DNA of 64,000 nt, taken from Stomoxys calcitrans (lineage: Eukaryota > Arthropoda > Insecta > Diptera > Muscidae). Position 1 is the first letter of the stretch. Each line of letters opens with the position of its first letter. The stretch is taken from NCBI RefSeq assembly GCF_963082655.1, contig NC_081553.1, positions 155,969,441 through 156,033,440 on the forward strand. The letters run 5' to 3'. Shown in pieces: positions 33,923 through 44,527 of this stretch. Both the position numbers and the translations under genes were made by a program. The notes below the pieces were generated by a model. It saw nothing but the letters and a program-made list of their open reading frames with translations, had not been told where the DNA came from and made no database searches.

Positions 33923-35401
33923 TACAAAACTAAAATGCTTTTTTATTTTGGGAGTAGCTAATATACATATAAACGCACGCCGATGCGAAGTGTTTTCGCT
34001 CTAAAACACATATTTTTATTCCAATTTTTTTAAACTTTGGCAGGAGACCTTTTTTTATTCTAACACATTTGTATTGTAAACCCTGGGCAAATCTATCAAT
34101 GTTTTAGTGTAGGCCCCATATAAGGTTCCATTTCACAAATAGACATTTTTATATAGAGTTTAATGAAGTGTAAATGAATTTTAGAGTAGATAGAATCCGA
34201 GTTGAGAAATGTTTTATACATTGTTGGAAAGGTATGAAAATTTCCTTTACGATAAGGTATGTTGCGTAAATATGGCTATAGTGTGTCATGTGCAATTAGG
34301 ACAACAAAAACAAAATTTGGGAAATTCGACTTTTTTGAAAAATTGACTTTTTTATTGCCGGTTCCATAAAATGGAATAGAATAGAGATATTTCCATGATT
34401 CTTTTTGTGTTTTGTAGAAGAAGTGTTACCAAATAAAAGTTTATTTAACATCTTTGCAATAAAATGTGACGTAATACTTGTTTTTTAGCAATGAATATAG
34501 CACTACTTGAAAATTGACTTTTTTCAGTATTTTGATCGCTACGATCTCATTTATGGCTAGGATATGGCGAGACATACCTTAAAATGTTGGGAACATTTTA
34601 AGCTTTCATTTAAGTTCAAAAAAAGCGAAAAAATCCCCGTGGAACTTTTTTTCCAGTGAGAAACTTTTGAAGTTTAGTAAAAAAATTGGCCATTTTGGTC
34701 TTAAGATAACGGTGTTGTTTGATATCGAAATTAGCCAAATTAGCACTTAAAACTTTTCTTAATACCTCGACTTTGTGAAAATGGAAAGAAATGATAATGC
34801 TTTGACGGCCAAAGTTTGCGAAAACTTAAAGGAAATGGGAGTATCTTTTTTGAAAAATTTTGCAATTTTTTGACAAAAAAAATATTTTTCATATTGAAAA
34901 CGATGCCATTTTTAAACCGCCAAAGATATTCACGTGATTCCTTTTGTATTTTATGCACACATATGCTGGCATAATTTGTGTGAAGTATGAAGTTTATAGC
35001 TTTAAAATTGACGGAGTTATTTAAAAAACACTGAAAAAAACCAAGGCCAAATTTTCATATTTTAAAATTAAACAATTCATAACTCCTTAACAGTACACGA
35101 TGGCATGGTACTTTATGCATAAGTTTTTTAGATCTTGTCAAGCTCTTTCTCTAGAGTCCTAAATCATGTAAATCGGTTGAGTAGATCAAAAGTTATGGCC
35201 CCCAGAAGCTTGGAGAAGTCAAAAGTGGTCAACTTTGACACCCTGTAGCTCACCCTGTATTAAAGATATGGACCAACAACAGCACTTTTCTGAAAGCCTA
35301 TGTCCTCCTCTACAAATGTCTAGAACATTTTGTATGGCTAAAATCAACAGATAAAAAGTTGTAGACTTATTTCCAATTTTTTTGCCATTTGGCCCACTGT
35401 G
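33633..35401 (-). repeat. Transib right inverted arm (1769 bp)
   Basis: Partner of 29875-31607. Includes the transposase C-terminus (33633-33922) and the A/T-rich 3' region. It keeps the 36-bp segment lost from the left arm. Ends with CACTGTG directly before the aaacg duplication. Confidence 0.9.
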
Positions 35402-35406
35402 AAACG

Positions 35407-36420
35407 TTCCTTATGTTTGGAAGCTATAGTAACTGGAATTTCAGTTGACTGCCCGTTTTCACAAGATTCAGGAATATTAACATTTTGAATAAATTTGACA
35501 TCCCTACTTATCGTTACTCTTTTTGGTTTTGTGTTTACCATTCGATTCACTCGAATGTTTGTCGTAACGGACAAATGCCAAAATTTCCGTTTTTAACTTT
35601 TGTGTATCTGGCCATCTTTTCCCATAATTCATATGGTGTCACATTCACGGATCTTGAATATAGACGGTTTTGCAGATAGTTTTATGTCATTATTGCCTCA
35701 CCTCAGAAATCATTCGGTAGTTGAGCTTCTTCCAACAAGCATCACACCATTTCTACCAGTGTCCGGTTTTTCCTTTCCGCAATACTATTCTGTTGAGGGC
35801 AATAGGAGACTGTGTACTTTCCAAATATTTTCGTACTTCAGTTCCTGTGTACTCATCACAATTATCAGATCTTAAAACTGTGGGGTATCCGAATTTATTA
35901 TTTACCAACTCAATAAATGACTTCATCTTTGTATTAAGTAAATACACAACCGTGTATCGGATGAAATAGTCAATAAACATAAGAAAATATTTCTTTCCAC
36001 CAGGCGTTATTGTCTGCATTGGTCCACTGACGTCAGTGTGCACCAGGTCTAAAACCAGTGTAGAGTTTTACTTTGATTGTTTATTAAACAGTGTCTTCGT
36101 CATTTTAAATTTGACACATACATCACAGGCTTTCCTAATACCACAATCTTTCACCATGAGATTATCTGTGAGGTTTTCCTTTTCTATCTCCTTAATTGGA
36201 TTAATATCTGTGTCCAAACGCCTTATGCCAATAAAGAAGGCAATTCGAAGATTTGAATTCGGATAACATACCTTTTTGTCCTTGACGTTATAAGAAAAGT
36301 CCGGACAATAAATCCGCGATTCCTAGTTCTTTCCCATCTGCACTGCGAATTCTTTCTGCCTCGTTCTTGAATGTAACGTTGTGCGTCTTTTTCAATTTTT
36401 ATTGACAGATAGCAGATTGC
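35407..36420 (-). pseudogene. Copia integrase part (minus strand)
   Basis: Minus-strand HTDVSGPMQTITPGGKKYFL with MFIDYFIRY, then RSDNCDEYTG (35753-36043), which are the first two catalytic Asp blocks of Copia integrase; a degraded third block follows near 35760. Next to the Transib, 35344-35574 holds KPKRVTISRDVKFIQN, the familiar segment between integrase and RT. Zinc-binding N-terminus of the integrase degraded near 36150-36300. Confidence 0.75.
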
Positions 36421-36429
36421 CATGAAAGG

Positions 36430-37050
36430 AGGGTATGTATAAAACATATTCAAGTTTAATGTTAAATATGTTGCCGAAACGAATGACACCAGTTTTGAGA
36501 TTAAGCGAAGAATAATACTGGCAAACATATGCTACTTTGGAGTAAGTAAGCAGTTTAGAAACAAGGTCACCTCTCGACAGACGAAGATTACACTATACAA
36601 GACACTGATACTACCCGTGCTGTTATATGGTTCTGAAGCATGGGTACTTGTGAAAGCAGATGAGGCAGTGCTTGAAATATTTGAGAGAAAGATTTTTCGT
36701 AAAATATATGGACCAGTTTGCGTTAATGGAGAATATAGGCGACTTATGAACCACGAGCTGTATGACGACGATAGCATAGTTACACGCATCAAAATACAAC
36801 GGCTGCGTTGGCTAGGTTATGTTGTCAGAATGGATGAAGAAGCTCCAGCAAAGAAGTCTTTTGAAGACAAACACGGTGGTACACCCAAACCGGGAAGACA
36901 AAAAGCCCGATGGAAAGATCAAGTTGTGGGAGACACCTCGAAACTTGGTGTCAGAGATTTTAGAATGAGCGCAGAGGATCGAGGCGCTTGGAACGCTGTT
37001 CTACGTTCGGCTAGTGGAACAAATATTCTGTCATAGCCAATTAAAGTAAG
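36430..37050 (+). mobile_element. LINE 3' end (RTE-like) inserted in the Copia
   Basis: Plus-strand reading from about 36478: FEIKRRIILANICYFGVSKQ, then LYKTLILPVLLYGSEAWVL, FERKIFRKIYGPV, IKIQRLRWLGYVVRMDEEAP and KPGRQKARWKDQV. This is the region after the RT catalytic core of RTE-like LINEs, which ends in the …GRPxxRWxD… block. The long frame is 36617-37036. It interrupts the minus-strand Copia between integrase and gag and ends with a (agtaa)n-like tail near 37045. 5' truncated, no RT core. Confidence 0.75.
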
Positions 37051-37902
37051 TAAAGTGTTGCCTTTGGAGTTCACCATTTGGATATTACAAACCCCTTTCC
37101 CCTGAGACTTAGATTTAATGCTATCGCTATTAGTTACGGTAACAGTTTCATTTATACTTTCGGTGAGCGATACAAAATGCCAACGTTGTGACGTAACATG
37201 ACAAGTCGCTCTTGAGTCTTATTTTTAAACTTCTTATACTTCCAGCAGTCTTTCTTGCAATGTCCCTTTGCTTTACAAAAATGACACCACTCACCACTTT
37301 TATCATCATTGGGTTTTACGCTTTTCAATACAGAATTTGTTGGAGCACCACATTTACGTCGATCGCATTTCTCTACCAGGCAATTTTCGACAACTCTTAA
37401 AGTCAAGTCTTCCATTTTTCGTGCTTCCAATGCGGTAAGAAGCATGTCGAATGAACTCGGTAGGCTACTTAACAAAATCGCTACTATCCACAGTTCAGAA
37501 AAATTCTCACCAATTGCTTCCAAATTCTCGAATAGAAACTTCATTTCCATGATATGGTCTGATATGTTCGTGTCCATTGAATATTTCATGCCACATATCC
37601 GCCTCATTATCCGCTCTTCTTCTAAGAGTATTCTTCTCGTAGTGACTTTGAAGAATTTTCCATCATTCGTGGGCTGTTTTGGCCTTCTTTATTAACATAA
37701 ACTGAGCATCTTCGACAGAAAGTCCAATAATTACGGTTGCGTCTTCATTCCGCTTTGTCCAAACTTCCGTTATTTTCGATGCCACAAGCTCAGAAACGCA
37801 ATTCCATAATCCTTCTTTACGCAAAGTCAACTCCATCTTGAATTTCCAAAGATGGTAGTTATCCGCATTTAGTTTCGCAAAGTAAGTCCTTAAAAGTTCC
37901 AT
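37051..37902 (-). pseudogene. Copia gag remnant with zinc knuckle
   Basis: Start at the ATG at 37902, just inside the PBS: MELLRTYFAKLNADNYHLWK, with FKMELTLRKEG, then after a frameshift MKFLFENLEAIGENFSE and VAILLSSLPSSFDMLLTAL, then the CCHC knuckle CHFCKAKGHCKKDC near 37250-37300. This is the Copia Gag order: a tryptophan-containing N-terminus, UBN2-type core, knuckle. Frameshifted; inactive. Confidence 0.8.
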
Positions 37903-37905
37903 ACT

Positions 37906-37920
37906 GATAGGCCCATAATC
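37906..37920 (-). other. Primer-binding site of the minus-strand Copia
   Basis: On the minus strand GATTATGGGCCTATC follows the 5' LTR directly. It is a mutated version of the Copia-type PBS (GGTTATGGGCCCAG), which pairs with the anticodon region of initiator tRNA-Met. Confidence 0.65.
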
Positions 37921-38083
37921 TATTTCAGGTTTGCAATTGTGGAATAGTATTGACTTTCTAAGAACAAACACACGTCTTTAAGGTAAAAAATTTTATTATG
38001 GAATAAAATGATGATTTGATTGTTAACTAAATTAAAATATAAAGTGTTTCAAGTGAGACTTGTTGTCGATTGTAAATCCAAAA
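37921..38083 (-). repeat. 5' LTR of the minus-strand Copia element
   Basis: 163 bp; same sequence as 28302-28499 apart from substitutions and an internal deletion of about 35 bp. Divergence indicates an old insertion. It is flanked by attca at 38084-38088. Confidence 0.8.
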
Positions 38084-38094
38084 ATTCATTCAAA

Positions 38095-38190
38095 GCCCAC
38101 CGTGGCGCAGAGGTTAAACTTTAATCGGACTACACTCATTGATATGAGAGAAGTATCCCCTGTTCCTTAATGGAATGTTTAAGGGAATTT
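38095..38190 (+). mobile_element. SINE copy with internal deletion
   Basis: Starts cccaccgtggcgcagaggtt (A box) and jumps directly to the SINE 3' part (aatcggactacactcattga…gttccttaatggaatg). The B box is lost, so it cannot be transcribed as a SINE. It lies 7 bp from the Copia target duplication. Confidence 0.7.
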
Positions 38191-38261
38191 TTATATTTAG
38201 TAGTATTCAGAGCTACAGATAGTTCTTCAAACTCCTTAGTGCGGAACAATTGACTACTCAA

Positions 38262-38800
38262 TCAATGTTCAGGCCATGAGTGCGACATTAATGAACAGAT
38301 TTTACGCAACCTGTTCCGGGTTTCAGGCATCACAATAAACCCATTAAGAGATAGAATGGTATAAGAGTTCCAGCGTTTATAATAGACATTTAGGATCTGC
38401 TTAAACTTTACAAAAGGGATCTTACTCCTCTCAGTGAAGTGGTGGAAGACACGAGCAAGGTGGAAAAAAAACTTCAAGTCATCTCTCCAGCCCCCTGTTT
38501 CTTTAATCTCAATTTTATCATTGCTGAAGGCTGTTTTCAATTGGTTTCCAAATCCTGCCCAAAGAAGTACTTGATGATTGGTGATTAAGTCGACCCATGG
38601 AGCTCATCGCCCATGATAACGTGAAGAACGAGATGCAGCACATGGTGAACTTGGGTGTTGAGTGACCTTTTTTATTGAACATTTGGTGCATTCAAAATAC
38701 AACGCCTGTCTTTTTGCCGGTATTCACGCTTGAATCGGCAGCAATCATCACAAATGATGCCCACAAGTTGAACTCATCTAACACATTCTAGAGTGCTTCT
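38262..38800 (-). pseudogene. Uncharacterised DNA-transposase-like remnant
   Basis: On the minus strand a segment near 38800-38560 reads VIIAADSSVNTGKKTG, then a shifted HHVLHLVLHVIMGDELHGST, and 38540-38262 is open: DDLKFFFHLARVFHHFTER with YYKRWNSYTILSLNGFIVMP. These resemble uncharacterised insect and hydrozoan transposon proteins I know only by pattern (…RWNSRAI…LP…). Family name not recalled; low certainty. Confidence 0.35.
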
Positions 38801-38849
38801 GTGATTCTGCTCTCAAGGAGTGCTCTACTTCTCTGTTCTTACCAAGTAA

Positions 38850-39137
38850 TCATTCACACGAGTAGCTTCCTTTTAGATAGCCTCGTGGATTCCTGGCTGA
38901 CAAGGGGCTGAGTTTCAATGCCCTCAGAGCAAAGCTGATGGCAAACCGTTGCTGTCCATTGGGACGACAACTTTGAGCTCATTGCATTTTTCGTTTCATC
39001 TCTATGGAAATGGTGATTCATTCTTAAAGTATTCTTACTTTTAGGAACCACAGCATACCTAGAAATAGCATCCCATACCCATACCCGTTATGTTGCCTCC
39101 ATCAGGATTTATGGCTATTAAAATATACTGAGGGTCA
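38850..39137 (-). pseudogene. Tc1-like transposase fragment, minus strand
   Basis: Minus-strand DPQYILIAINPDGGNITGMG, then a region with VVPKSKNTLRMNHHF and onward, corresponds to the GGGNIMVWG region of Tc1-like transposases. Stops and frameshifts throughout. Its first 39 bases pair with the opposite copy starting at 39198. Confidence 0.55.
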
Positions 39138-39640
39138 TGTTTTCTTTATTGACTTCAATGGTAAAAAATACTTACGACGTCCTCCTAACAAAAAACTTGA
39201 CCCTCAGTATACTTTAAAGACTGTAAATCCTGATGGTGGTACTTTTCATAAACATATAAATACTCGAAGTATGAATTATTATTTCCGGAGAGATACAACG
39301 GAGAAAGCAATGAAAACGTTTCTGGTTCACAACATGCCAACCAAATTCGTTATTATGGACGATAAAGCTCCAAAAAATCCCTCCAGGTATGTTAAACCCT
39401 GGTTTTTCTAATAAAAACATAGACTTATTGCATTCAGGTCTGATCCTCTCAGATCAGCGTATTTAAACCCATTATAAAACTCTCGGAAACATTCCCAAAT
39501 GTACACTAATATTGGCTAAATTTATGCCAGGTTCGCTAAAAAAAGTTAGTGGCAATCCTTAACCCAAGATGAAGAGCAATACTTACATGAAAGGGTTACC
39601 CAACTTGGTTTTGGAGTTAACTGATCCTTAAAAACCAGAA
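39138..39640 (+). pseudogene. Tc1-like transposase fragment, plus strand
   Basis: Plus-strand IDFNGKKYLRRPPNKKLDPQ (39150-39205), then YTLKTVNPDGG, RRDTTEKAMKTFLVHNMPTK, FVIMDDKAPKNPSRYVKPWF and, degraded, an AYLNPL*N segment. These parallel the catalytic QxDxxPKHTS and DLNPIEN areas of Tc1-like transposases. Both key Asp-containing motifs are mutated. Inactive. Confidence 0.6.
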
Positions 39641-40081
39641 TAACTAATTTAATCATACCTCTTTTTGCTTAATACATGAAAACATAAGTGTCCCGAATTA
39701 GCTGTATAAGCAAAAATTGGATGAAAAATTTCCTTGCCAATTTGTATAACTCAGCAACTTTTTCACTAATATTTTTTATATACACATTTTCCTGATCATA
39801 ACTTATATTGTCATCGTTTATTAGCGCTGGTGTCTCTAATTATATGACCACCATTGTATATTCGATTCAAAACGAGATACCTTCACTTTTTTGTACATAA
39901 AAACGAGAGATGTTGATCGATTTCTATGAACAATGTCTCATTTTGTTTATTGGTTATGTGGCTCTTCGCGAAAGTTATAAGCAGTGACACTTTTTCAAAT
40001 TTGGATTTATATGATTTTAAATGAATGAAAATTTTAAAATTTTTCACAAAAATTTAACTTCTAAGTGGTTTGTGCGTGACC
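39641..40081. other. Unassigned AT-rich sequence
   Basis: No gene, RNA or element recognised. Confidence 0.4.
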
Positions 40082-41020
40082 TTTTTATACCATAGGATGA
40101 GGGGTATACTTATTTCGTCATTCTGTTTGTATATTCTTGATCGTCGCGACATTTCGATCAAGCCATGTCCGTCAGTCTGTCCGTCCGTCCGTCCGTCTGT
40201 CTGTCGAAAGCACGCTAACTTCCGAAGGAGTGAAGCTAGCCGCTTGAAATTTTTCACAAATATTTCTTTTTAGTGTAGGTCGGTTGGTATTGTAAATGGG
40301 CCATATCGGTCCATGTTTTGATATAGCTGCCATATAAACCGATCTTGGGTCTTGACTTCTTCAGCCTCTAAAGTGCGGAATTTTCATCCGATTGGAATGA
40401 AATTTTGCACGACGTGTTTTGTTATGATATCCAATAACTGTGCCAAGTATGGTTCAAATCGGTCCATAACCTGATATAGCTGCCATATAAATCTTGGGTC
40501 TTGACTTCTTGAGCCTCTAGAGTGCGCAATTCTTTTCCGATTGGAATGAAATTTCGCATGACGTATTTTATTTTTACTTTCAACAACTGTATCAAAAAAG
40601 AATTAAATCTGTTCATAATCTGATATGGCTGCCATATAAACCGATCTGGGATCTTGACTTCTTGAGCCTCTAGAGATCGCAATTATTATCCGATTTGCCT
40701 GAAATTTTTTAACGATGGATCCTCTCCTGACCTTCAACACACGTATTTATTATGGTCTGAATCGGTCTACAGCCCGATACAGCTCCCATATAAATCGATC
40801 TCTCTATTTTACTTTTTGAGCCCCCAAAGGGCGAAATTCTTATTCGAATTGGCTGAAATTTTACACAGGTCTCCAACATATAATTTAATTGTGGTTCAAA
40901 CCGGACCATATCTTGATATCGCTCTAATAGCAGAGCAAATCTTTTCCTTCGACAAATGCGATCTATGGTGGAGGGTATATAAGATTCGGCCCGGCCGAAC
41001 TTAGAACGCTTTTATTTGTT
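40082..41020 (-). repeat. R-family dispersed repeat, complete
   Basis: Left end tttttataccataggatgag; right end gattcggcccggccgaactt agaacgc. About four units inside; the tccgtccgtccgtctg tract lies near 40175-40205. Confidence 0.75.
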
Positions 41021-41094
41021 AATTCTTAAATAGAATAAACGTCATTTTAGTCACTTATAGACAAATTTTTATTTATTCCTAATACAGTAAATTA

Positions 41095-42700
41095 TTTTTG
41101 AGTAAAAAAATAGAAAGTAATCACTCTGGTGATACATCATCAGGGCCTGGCGACTTGAAGGAGTCGAAACTTTCTATCGCCCAAAGGATTTTCGACTCAG
41201 ACGCAATTTTCCCAATAACCTCCGACGAATGCATATCAGTAACAACTTCTTCTGGCGCCACGTTGTCCGTTGGAGAGTTTCCTGGGAAATGTATATCAAC
41301 AAGTAGTTCTAGTGTTTCCTCACTAGACATTGTACATATATTCTCTGATTTCTGAATATATCCGACAGTAATAGGTTTCAAGAATAAGATTTTCCTTGGC
41401 CTAGAGGCCTCAGATGTATCCTCCACGGAGCTGCAGAATTCCGACCAGGATTTATTCTGAGCCTTTCTCATCTCGCCTTGTATTTTTTTTAGCTCAGCCT
41501 TATAGACATCCCACTATTGTGGTGCCCTTGTACGACTACTTTTCTTCCTGCTGCATAGTTTTCTGCAGGACTTCCTTAGGCCAACCAGTTCTGGGATCCA
41601 TCTGGCGGTCGCTGTTTGCCCCTTGGCTAGGCTTTGGGACATGCTGACACAAGCGAGTCATTCAGGGCCTCGTAAACCGCTTAACCATTATTCCATTCGC
41701 CGTTTCTAATTCCTTTTCAGGTCTAGAAGGAGTAATCGTGCAAAATATCCGCCTTTATTCTGTTAGGCGAAGGCCAATTCTGTCGTATATTCTCCAAGGC
41801 TGAAACTAATATAGCGATCAGAGAAGCTGTGGTTATCCAACACTTCCCAGTCGCACATTCTTCCGTTTATATCCTCCGATACAAAACTAACAGTACCTCA
41901 TGCCTGTACCTGATAATAAAGGTTAACTTCCTGCTGAAAAGCCAGATTGCAACTTATAATATATTCGATAAGCAGCTCATTCCTTTCGTTGATATCCGAA
42001 CTTCCCCATATCTGGTTGTTGTTGTTGCTGTAGCAGTATGTTGTACTCTCTATGAAGCGGCAGCCCTTTGCGATGATGGACTTCATCAAGTCAATCCAGT
42101 ACGTACAACCGGCTGCCATAGGACTGCCTTCCCAGCATATCTGGTTGTTGTTGTTGTTGTTGTTGTAGCAGTTTATTGTGCTCTATCTTTCGTCTGCTTG
42201 ATTCTGTTGACCCAGGAACTCTGTGACTAAGATGGGGTGCGTCCACAGGGATCTGGGTCTGAGTCGAGTGGGTCTGGCCGGGCAGTTAAACACGTGTATC
42301 GTGCGGTCCCTGGTTACAATCGGGACATACATCTTGCACGTCTGCATCAATCCTGGCTCTGTAGGAATTGAGGCGGCTGCATCTGCCGGAACGTAATTGA
42401 GCCAGAACTACTCTGGTTTGCCGGGGTAGGTCGATTTCTTCAGGTGCAATGGGTGGTGGTCGTTCCCCAAGGACTACATTCACCCGGTAGCCAATTACCG
42501 CATCTGCTACCGTGTCTGCATGAATATTGTTTGGACCTGTTTGATATGCCGCTTGATCTAGAGGTTCTCTTTTGTAGCGCTGAACCTCACGCTCAAGCAT
42601 ATTTGGTGATGTGCATTTGCATCACTACCCACTACCTACAGGGACGATATTTTTCCCTGCAGAAACGACTTCAACCAGCAACTCAAGGCCTAAAGGCGAA
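41095..42700 (-). mobile_element. LINE B copy: endonuclease to start of RT
   Basis: From 42700 down: VEVVSAGKNIVPVGS and DANAHH-like text (endonuclease), then the LINE D insertion at 42604-42015, then WGSSDINERNELLIEYI, then CDWEVLDNHSFSD near 41830, a linker, and at 41471-41121 MRKAQNKSWSEFCSSVED with FDSFKSPGPDDVSPE, the start of the RT. The rest of the RT is absent. Head to head with 42700-51652. Confidence 0.7.
42015..42604 (-). mobile_element. LINE D 3' ends, two insertions in one target
   Basis: 42600-42290 reads REVQRYKREPLDQAAYQTGP on the minus strand, then VVLGERPPPIAPEEIDLPRQ, AQLRSGRCSRLNSYRARID and DVCPDCNQGPHDTRV, the conserved C-terminus of a common insect LINE (Jockey/I range). 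It ends in a (caa)n tail at about 42140-42170. A second (caa)n tail at about 42010-42030 ends a separate ~120-bp piece. The motif accagatatg or accaaatatg appears at the start, between and after the two pieces, as expected for target duplications. Confidence 0.65.
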
Positions 42701-42782
42701 ATCTCTCAATCGTGTGCCATTTAGGGGAGCCAACGAGTAATGGGACTTATTAATTTCAAGGCTGGCTATTACTGAATTTTCA

Positions 42783-43600
42783 GTGCTTATTGATGGAAGA
42801 AGAAGAGGTTGGAATAATATTGTAGAAGACTTATTGCTCTCAGGTTTGTTGAGAGGTTTGGTGCGAATGATCCTTAGACTTTCACTAATAGGGAGAGATA
42901 ATCCAAATTGGGCTCGGGGATTCGGTGCACAGGATACCCCAAAGGCTACACGTCTAGATTCGGAAACTGCACCGCAGTCATCCAAAAGTCTACGGTCACC
43001 TGGAGGGCATCCCATGTCTAAAAGAACTAGAGCGAACAATAGTAAGATCGGTCCAAGAACCATTGCTGATGTAGCTAGGAACAGTTTGGTGATGGCAGTT
43101 GTCGACAAGGGAGAAGAATAGGGCTGCATATGTAGGAATAATTGGGGTGGGATAGTCAATGTATTGTCATCAGTATATTTCGATGTTTTTGCGGAATTTC
43201 CTGGGTCTCCTCCAGTTTGTGACGATGCAGGCTGGTATCAGGGCCGATATTACGGGGACTAATTGCCTTTGGAGATCAACGCTCAATTGAAATGTATCGT
43301 TGTGTGCCAAAAAAGATTGCAGAGATCTGGCCAGGTGCAGCACTAGATTTAGTTAAAAAGGAAGATATTCCTTCTCGACCAATGGCGCGTGCTTGGATGC
43401 CAAGGATTCCCTCAGATCCTTAATCGATACTTAGTAGACTAAGGGAATGTAATCCCATTCTTTCAACAACCGACTGGAAGATTGGTAGATTGGATGAGCC
43501 TGATGGTGACCGGACTAAACTCCGGCTGTCTCGCAGACCTCAACAAGTCTGCCCTGCCGCAATCGAGGCAGGAGGGGATGGCATCGAAACGGGACCCGAC
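42783..43600 (+). pseudogene. LINE B ORF1, DUF4780-like
   Basis: Blocks: IADVARNSLVMAVVDKGE, then NNWGGIVNVLSSVYFDVF and PPVCDDAGWYQG, then a shifted ARAWMPRIPSDP part and WKIGRLDEP near 43475. It resembles the DUF4780 ORF1 protein found with many insect LINEs; its function is probably RNA binding. Broken by a TAG near 43118 and frameshifts. Residues before 42900 are not recognisable. Confidence 0.6.
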
Positions 43601-43669
43601 AAGCCCTGTGTGGGTGGGTCATCCAGTTAGACTGGGCTCAAGGTGTGCGCCAGCGGGGAAGAACGGAAC

Positions 43670-44500
43670 TCCAAAAGTGCTTCGACAGCAGCAGCTCCAC
43701 CACTGTAAATCCGCTTCGGCGGTACTAAAGGTCCTCCTGATGGCAGGGGGATTTAACGTGATTCTTATGCAGGAACCATGGGAGTGTGGAGGAATGGTTC
43801 GTGGACTAAGAATTCCGGGATTTAAACTTCTCAAGAGTACGGGGAATAGGAGACACGGAGCCTGTATTCTTTCAAAGAGAAGACTTCTTACATCACTAAG
43901 CACTGTATATTAAGTAGTAGCCAGCCTTAAAAGAAACAAGTCTCATAACTGGCTGGCTTCCCTATATATGGCACACGATACAGAGATGCTGCCTTCAAAA
44001 TTTAAGTCCCTGGTTGAAGCCGCTTCTGTTGGGAAGAAGGGCCTCATTGTAGGAAGTGATGCTAATGCACAGAATGATATGGGGAAGTTCGGATGTCAAC
44101 GAAAGGAGTGAGCAATCTGGCCATTTGTAATAAACCGACATTTATTTCCAGGAATAGGCAGGAGGTAATAGATATTACCTTTGTATCGGAAAATATACGT
44201 GGGAGAATAAGCGACTGGGATGTGTTGGATGACCACAGCTTCTTTGATCATCGTTATATTAGTTTCAGCCTTGGAGAAAACAATGCAGAAGTGGTCCCTC
44301 GGCTAAACACAACAAAGGCGGATTGGGACAAATTTCGGCACAAAATCTGCACGCCTATCCCTTTCAGACCAGAAAGGGAAGTGGAAACTGCGGTGGATAT
44401 AGATATAGTGCTCAAGCGGATCACGAAGGCCCTGAATGACTTGCTTATGTCAGTATGTCCTAGTGCATCTCCGTGGAGGATACATCTGAGGCCTCTAGGC
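43670..44500 (+). pseudogene. LINE B endonuclease (EEP) remnant
   Basis: QQQLHHCKSASAVLKVLLMA, then VILMQEPWECGGMVRGLRIP and a run to 43913; after a frameshift IVGSDANAQNDMG (44049-44085), then TFISRNRQEVIDITFVSENI and DWDVLDDHSFFDHRYISFSL (44140-44280), the closing SDH box changed to FDH. Standard LINE endonuclease layout. Confidence 0.75.
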
Positions 44501-44527
44501 TAAGGAAGATTCTGTCCTCGAGACCAA

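Larger units (their letters stand above)
29875..35401 (+). mobile_element. Transib DNA transposon with 1.7-kb inverted repeats
   Basis: Ends CACAGTG (29875-29881) and CACTGTG (35395-35401), flanked by the 5-bp duplication aaacg (29870-29874, 35402-35406); 5527 bp in all. Long inverted arms: 29875-31607 and 33633-35401. A unique centre of about 2.0 kb holds most of the transposase, which continues into the right arm. Transib is the superfamily from which RAG1 is thought to descend; its ends resemble the RSS heptamer. Inserted in the integrase/RT region of an older Copia element. Arms are nearly identical, so the element looks young. Confidence 0.9.
28302..38083 (-). mobile_element. Decayed Copia-type LTR retrotransposon hosting Transib and a LINE
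   Basis: LTRs at 37921-38083 (5') and 28302-28499 (3'), flanked by attca at 28297-28301 and 38084-38088. Gag, integrase, RT and RNase H pieces are in Copia order on the minus strand. Removing the Transib and one target duplication (5532 bp) leaves about 4.25 kb, of which about 0.6 kb is a LINE insertion. A polypurine tract (ttgaggaaggg on the minus strand) precedes the 3' LTR. Many stops and frameshifts, and YVDD is changed to YVNV, so it is old and dead. Confidence 0.85.

Noticed and set aside
41829..42230. 133-codon plus-strand ORF with Val/Ala repeats
   Set aside because: It is the complement of the (caa)n tails of LINE D and of LINE B coding sequence.
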